64,000 nucleotides of DNA from Begonia masoniana (Eukaryota > Streptophyta > Magnoliopsida > Cucurbitales > Begoniaceae). The DNA is taken from positions 47,660,544 to 47,724,543 of the forward strand of contig CM039505.1 of assembly GCA_022432975.1 (NCBI GenBank), written 5' to 3'. Of the stretch, positions 59,215 through 64,000 are shown in pieces; position 1 is the first letter of the stretch; each line of letters starts with the position of its first letter. The notes beneath the pieces were generated by a model that saw nothing but the letters and a program-made list of their open reading frames with translations, did not search any database and was not told the origin of the DNA. The position numbers and the translations under genes are program-made.

Positions 59215-60980
59215 GGGGAACTGGCAAACAGAAGGTGCACTATCAGGCACAGCAGATTTTCAGACTCCCAGGGAGGGATAAAACCAGAGGGTCCTTGCTA
59301 GGGACAATTTATTTTCAGATTCCCAGAGAGGGATAAAACCAGAGGGCCAGTCCCCGTCCCGCACTTAACCAGTACATTACAGACAGTCAGATTTTATCTT
59401 GATTAACTTCAAAACCGTGTACAGAAAACAGTTTTGCATGAACTTTCAGAAAATCGTGTATGCATGGACATTTACAGTGCTTACAGTTGATACAGCAGAG
59501 AACAAGAAGATAAAACAACAGAAACCTGAACAGAAACCACAGAACTTAACTCTAACCCTTCTACCCGAAACCAGCCAACAGAATGAAAAACCTAGTACCT
59601 CCGAGATGTAGGGCCTTAAGGGCCAGCCTACGGGTATGAACTTACCTGTGGTCCTTAGCATAATTATAATACTTGATCAATTTCTTTTAGGACTTGATAA
59701 ACCTACAACACATCAACTCCAAAATTAATATTCACATTCATAGTAACAAAACCTTTAATTATAACTATATCTAATCCAACATATTCATAATATCTATAGG
59801 AAACCAATGTAAAAGTCCATCATAATCATTTACACAACTATTTAATCCAACCGCAACCAATCTATATCCAACTAATTCAATTTAAGTAATATATCTGACA
59901 TTTCCAAAACGTGGCATCACACATAACTCAAGTTAAGGATTCAAACCCAAGTGATCTTCCTTTACTAATAGAAATTCGGATTGTATCACAATGCAATATA
60001 CCAACTCTGAAAATTCATAACTTTTCATATACTCATCCGAATTCAATAATTCCAATGGCTATGGACACCTTAACGAGTTTATTTTAACAACCTCAAATCA
60101 ATTTATCAACAAAAATCAACTCACTTAAACCACATTTACAGAATTCCAGAATGCCCTAATATTCTCAAATTTTGAATGTTCATGCATCATTTCATACTCT
60201 TCATCAAATTCATCCCATAACATACATTATATCCCATTTAAGCCTAAAAACAACCCAGAAATAAAGAATCTATAGCCATCTTCGTACATCACTTGATAGG
60301 GTTTACCAAATCTCCGTAAAACCTAAATAATCAACTACTTTTTCAATGAATAGTACGCTTTTGCATAAACATAACCTAAAACTCCAACTTACTTTGAATC
60401 CCTTGCAAGAAAGATGAAGCTTTTATTGGGAGAGAGTCTTCAACAAATAGAAGGAGGAAAGCTTTCGTGAAGAGGCCTCCAGATGAGGGTTATTCATTCT
60501 CTTAAAGCAAAACTTACAAGATAAGCTTCAAAAGAGGTGAGTTGTAGCTTTTTCATTGGATGACATATTCTTTTACCTTTCCAATAACCCATTATTTTAT
60601 CCACGTTTAAACACATTGCTATTGAATTCTGAAAGTTTCATTTTTAACCTTTATTCAAAAAGATAAGAGAAAAAAAATGAGTAGTCCTTCTCTCATTTGA
60701 AGACAACTTCATCATTGCCTTTATAGCTCCTCCTTTTCCCCTTATTTCCTACGCCAATCATCCCAATAATCAAATTCTTCCTTTCTCTTTTCTAACCTTC
60801 CTCTTTTCTAATCCTGCTAATAAATCAAATTAAAATAATTAGATTGCCACTAATCTTTTCCAGTAATCTCATTCATTTATCCTTTCTATTATAAAATTCT
60901 AAAGTCTATTAAAATAACTTAATTTATTGAGTGCTGAAAATTTTAGAGTGTACGATAAAATTTTCGGGTGTTACAGCATC

Positions 60981-61670
60981 CATGTCCATATTTAATTTAG
61001 CTACTGACCAATATGTTTTGTGTAGTAACTCCACTGGTAGGTGGTAGGCTTTTCCAAATACTAAACGAAATAGAGATGTACCAATGGGTGTCTTGAACGC
61101 TGTTCTGTATGCCCACAAGGCGTCTGGTAATTTCTCAGCCCAATCTTTTCTGCTTGTATTTATCACCTTCTCCAGAATGCTTTTTATTTCTATATTCGAT
61201 ACTTCCGTTTGTCCGTTCGCTTGAGGATGATAAGCTGTGGTCACTTTATGCTTAATTCCATACTTTGCCAATAATTGTTGAAACTGTTTGTTGCAAAAAT
61301 GGCTGCCTCCATCACTGATGATAGCTCTTGGTGTTCCGAACCGAGTGAAAATATTACGATGCAGAAATCTTGTGACCACCTTAGCATCATTTGTAGGAAG
61401 TGCAACAGCTTCCACCCACTTAGAGACATAGGCCACAGCAAGCAGAATATATTGATTTCCATAGGATGAAGGAAATGGTCCCATGAAATCAATACCCCAA
61501 ACATCAAAAAGTGCTACTTCTAATATATTTGTTAATGGCATTTCATGCTTCCGTGAGATATTTCCCGTTCGTTGACACCTATCACATGATTTAAAAAAAT
61601 TGTTAGCATCTCGGAATAATGTAGGCCAATACAGATCTGACTGTAAAACTTTTGACGCTGTTCGAATTCC
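60981..61670 (-). CDS. Athila-like integrase core (upstream part of split integrase)
   Basis: Minus-strand integrase with all three catalytic blocks: [12 protein letters not shown] (Asp), [10 protein letters not shown] (Asp) and NGQTEVSN (Glu), then [12 protein letters not shown]. Upstream, in the same frame, is the second half of the zinc-binding domain (CDRCQR). It is cut at 60981 by the gag-only element and completed by 51212-51586. The DFMGPF and absent chromodomain indicate Athila/Tat rather than chromovirus. A TGA at 61671-61673 separates it from the zinc-finger start. Confidence 0.9.
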
Positions 61671-62466
61671 TCAAAAATGCCCTCCGTATGATGCTGCATG
61701 GCAATGCTGCAGCACTGTTGTAAATTCAGTTTCTGGAATACATCTTCTCAAAATTTGGTCAGCACATATTTTAAACAAATAAAGATCATCCCAGAAATAA
61801 TGTCTAACATCTTTTAAAATTTTTTTTCTTTTGCTGGAACTGAAAATCAAAAGGAATGATACCACTTACAATATAGTTCACAATATCAGAATACCATGGT
61901 ACTTCGGTGATGTTTAGCAACTGTTCATCTAGAAAGTTCTCTGAAATGGGGACTGTTTTGTGAGATGCTTTTTTGGAATCCAACCTTGATAAATGGTCCG
62001 CTACTTGATTCTCGCTTCCTTTCCGATCTCTGATTTCTAAATCAAATTCTTGGAGTAATAAAACCCATCGAATTAATCTCGGTTTGGCATCTTTTTTTGA
62101 AATCAAGTATTTAATTGCTGAATGATCTGTGTATACACCACTTTGATACCCAACAAATATTGTCTGAATTTCTCAAAGGCAAAGACTACTGCTAACAACT
62201 CTTTCTCAGTTGTTGTATAATTAAGTTGTGCTTCAGAGAGTGTTCGGCTTGCGTAGTAAATAGAGTGAAATATTTTTGCTTTCCTTTGACCAAGTACCAC
62301 TCCAAGAGCAAAATCACTTGCAACACACATCAAATCAAATGGTTGCGACCAATCAAGAGTTGCAATTACAGGAGCAGTGATAAGCTTTTGTTTTAAAGCT
62401 GAAAAGGCTTGCTGACATACTTCATCAAAACAGAATGCCTTGTTGTTTTCCAGTAAAGAGCAAAGT
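61671..62466 (-). pseudogene. Athila-like RNase H and integrase N-terminus, broken
   Basis: Minus-strand pieces in order: RT end/RNase H (QAFSALKQKL, FDLMC.ASDFALG, YASRTLSEAQLNYTTTEKELLAVV), the RNase H tail ([25 protein letters not shown]), and the start of the integrase zinc-binding domain (HAASYGGHF). The catalytic Asp expected in the CDAS motif is Val here. Frameshifts occur near 62125 and 61850, and TGA at 61671-61673 ends it. The upstream RT is missing because another LTR adjoins at 62467. Confidence 0.85.
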
Positions 62467-62793
62467 TGTAGCGACCCTACTACTGTACCCAATTGTTTTC
62501 TATTATTATTATTATTTTTATTTTTATCCTAATAACTTTGATTTGCATTTAGGCGGAATTTAAAGCGGAAACGAAAATTTGTAAAACATTCGAATCTATT
62601 TTTGAAAACCACGAAATAAAGCTTTAAAAAAATTAAAAGAAAACCTTAAAACATTAATTAACAACAATTAAAAACAGAGGGGAAGCATTCAGCAGAGAAC
62701 AGGGGCAGAAACGGCAATCGCCCTAAAAATGAAGGTCAGCGATCGCCTGGGTGAAGCGATCACAGATCGCGGCGACCAACACGAGGGGCGATC
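62467..62793 (-). mobile_element. Gypsy LTR fragment
   Basis: Starts TGTAGCGACCCTAC, the 3' LTR terminus of the TGTAACACCCG...GGGTCGTTACA type on the minus strand. It runs only about 330 bp and stops at the copia sequence. No opposite terminus is present. Confidence 0.6.
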
Positions 62794-63702
62794 GATGAGT
62801 TTGTTGCTCAAATGACCGGTGAATTCGAGATGAGTATGGTTGGAGAACTCACTTATTTTCTTGGGCTTCAAATTCAGCAAGAAAAGAATGGTATTTTTAT
62901 CTCTCAAGCCAAATATGCCAAGAATTTATTGAAGAAATTTAAGCTTGAGAATGCACGCCCGAGTAGAACACCCCTTGGGACACACGAGAAAATTTCCAAA
63001 GACGAGAAGGGTATTGCTGTTGATCCACGTCTATATAGAAGCATGATTGGAAGCCTATTATATCTTACTGCCAGCCGACCAGATATTTGCTATAGCGTGG
63101 GTTTATGCGCTCGATTTCAAGCTAATCCGAAGGAGTCACACCTAGTGTCGGTTAAACGAATTCTAAAATATGTGAGTGGAACAACTGATTATGGCATCTG
63201 GTATTCTTTTGATTCTAATGTTAATCTGGTGGGTTATTGTGATGCTGACTGGGCAGGAAGCTCTGATGACCGAAAAAGTACTTCGGGTGGATGTTTTTAT
63301 GTTGGACACAACTTGGTGTCATGATTTAGCAAGAAACAGAATTCTATTTCTCTATCTACTGCCGAGGCAGAGTATATAGCAGCAGGTAGCAGCTGTACGC
63401 AGCTTCTTTGGATGAAACAAATGATGAAAGACTATGGTGTCACACAGGGTGTCACACAGGGTGTCATGACCCTCTACTGCGATAATTTGAGTGCAATCAA
63501 TATTTCTAAAAATCCTGTTCAGCATTCACGGACAAAACATATTGATATTCGACACCATTTTATTCTATCTCTTGTGGAGGACAAAGTTATTAATTTGGAG
63601 CATATGGTGACCGAAAAGCAAATTGCCGATATTTTTACCAAGGCGTTGGATGGTGTAAGGTTTGAAGAGCTAAGGTCTGCCCTAGGCCTATGTGTTATGT
63701 AA
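62794..63702 (+). pseudogene. Ty1-copia (Sirevirus) RT end and RNase H, broken
   Basis: Starts inside RT (FEMSMVGELTYFLGLQIQQ), continues through LYLTASRPDICYSVG and the RNase H blocks YCDADWAGSSDDRKSTSG, STAEAEYIAAG, LYCDNLSAINI, KHIDIRHHFI and QIADIFTKALD, ending in TAA after LCVM. TGA at 63322-63324 replaces an expected Trp. A 12-bp unit (gtgtcacacagg) is duplicated near 63437-63465, adding four residues without changing frame. Everything upstream of mid-RT is absent. Close in sequence to the tail at 2-184. Confidence 0.88.
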
Positions 63703-64000
63703 GCTGGTTATTGCTTTTATTTATTAAAAAAAAAATCGCCACTTGCATTAGTCGTTTGTTTTGATTTTGCTCATCCTCTGTTGAAAGTGATCATTCTGCA
63801 TATTATTCTATGGAGCAACACCGTATGCGACATGCTAAATTCTGACTATTCTCATGAAATATTGGAAGTCTATTTTTAATAAAGTATGGAGCATCATTAT
63901 TATATTAGGTTTATTTGCCAACTTGCTGAGACCTGAATTATTCTTCAAAGATTCATCATACTGGTTTATGGAGGAAATTAGGAATAAATACAAGCTTCTG
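63703..64000 (+). other. Sirevirus sequence downstream of pol
   Basis: A/T-rich spacer after the copia stop. By analogy with 185-4223 it should lead to a 3' ORF or LTR beyond the window. No CATCGGNAGATG motif is seen here. Confidence 0.45.

Larger units (their letters stand above)
51587..60975 (-). mobile_element. Young non-autonomous gag-only gypsy element, 9,389 bp
   Basis: Complete element with LTRs at 51587-54942 and 57620-60975, both exactly 3,356 bp, a 2,677-bp internal region and a perfect GCATC duplication (51582-51586, 60976-60980). Minus strand: tRNA-Met primer site by the right LTR, gag, no protease/RT/integrase, polypurine tract by the left LTR. I count about 18 substitutions and no indel between the LTRs (about 0.5%). 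The layout fits the TR-GAG class of non-autonomous elements, which depend on enzymes from a related element. Confidence 0.95.
57620..60975 (-). repeat. 5' LTR of the gag-only element (3,356 bp)
   Basis: Minus strand starts TGTAACACCCGAAAATTTTA at 60975. Same length as 51587-54942, with about 18 substitutions. This copy drives transcription of the element; its TATAAG is at 59209-59214. Confidence 0.95.

Overview
The window is nuclear DNA of a flowering plant, most likely a eudicot. It is AT-rich, and most of it is nested transposable elements of plant lineages: Ty1-copia Sirevirus, Ty3-gypsy Tekay/Del chromovirus, Ty3-gypsy Athila-like, and hAT DNA transposons. I could support only two host genes, both between about 27 and 31.4 kb. 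The species cannot be told from the sequence.

Layout. 1-4223: 3' end of a Sirevirus (RNase H tail, a broken extra 3' ORF, repeated polypurine tracts, 3' LTR), inserted into a gypsy LTR whose remainder is 4224-5671. 5672-24229: a decayed hAT element (transposase tail at 5981-6343, terminal end at 23925-24229) split by a minus-strand Tekay element. That element's left LTR is 6581-8910 and its gag-pol is 8951-13413. Its right LTR is broken by a 5.4-kb block (14424-19852) and by a solo LTR (21096-23685). 24230-32255: the low-copy island with a phylloplanin-like secreted protein gene (27068-27547) and a single-exon RING-H2/DUF1117 E3 ubiquitin ligase gene (30249-31337). 32256-37371: a hAT element with an exact 8-bp target duplication and a dead transposase, carrying a solo LTR. 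37372-47718: more hAT ends, a truncated Sirevirus LTR, and LTRs inside LTRs, two of them solo LTRs with perfect 5-bp target duplications. 47719-62466: a hAT-like end invaded by an Athila-like element, whose integrase is in turn split by a young 9.4-kb gag-only element with two 3,356-bp LTRs. 62467-64000: a gypsy LTR piece fused to a decayed Sirevirus RT/RNase H.

Most interesting signal. One 12-bp near-palindrome, CATCGGNAGATG (or its complement CATCTNCCGATG), recurs in arrays in a Sirevirus internal region, in two Sirevirus LTRs and in LTRs of several gypsy families. In the young gag-only element it is interleaved with eight perfect TGACGTCA octamers per LTR. Unrelated retrotransposons therefore appear to share one short cis-element module.

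The two host genes have no visible functional link. Everything else is explained by insertion, LTR-LTR recombination and decay, and nearly all the premature stops I could place are G:C to A:T changes.
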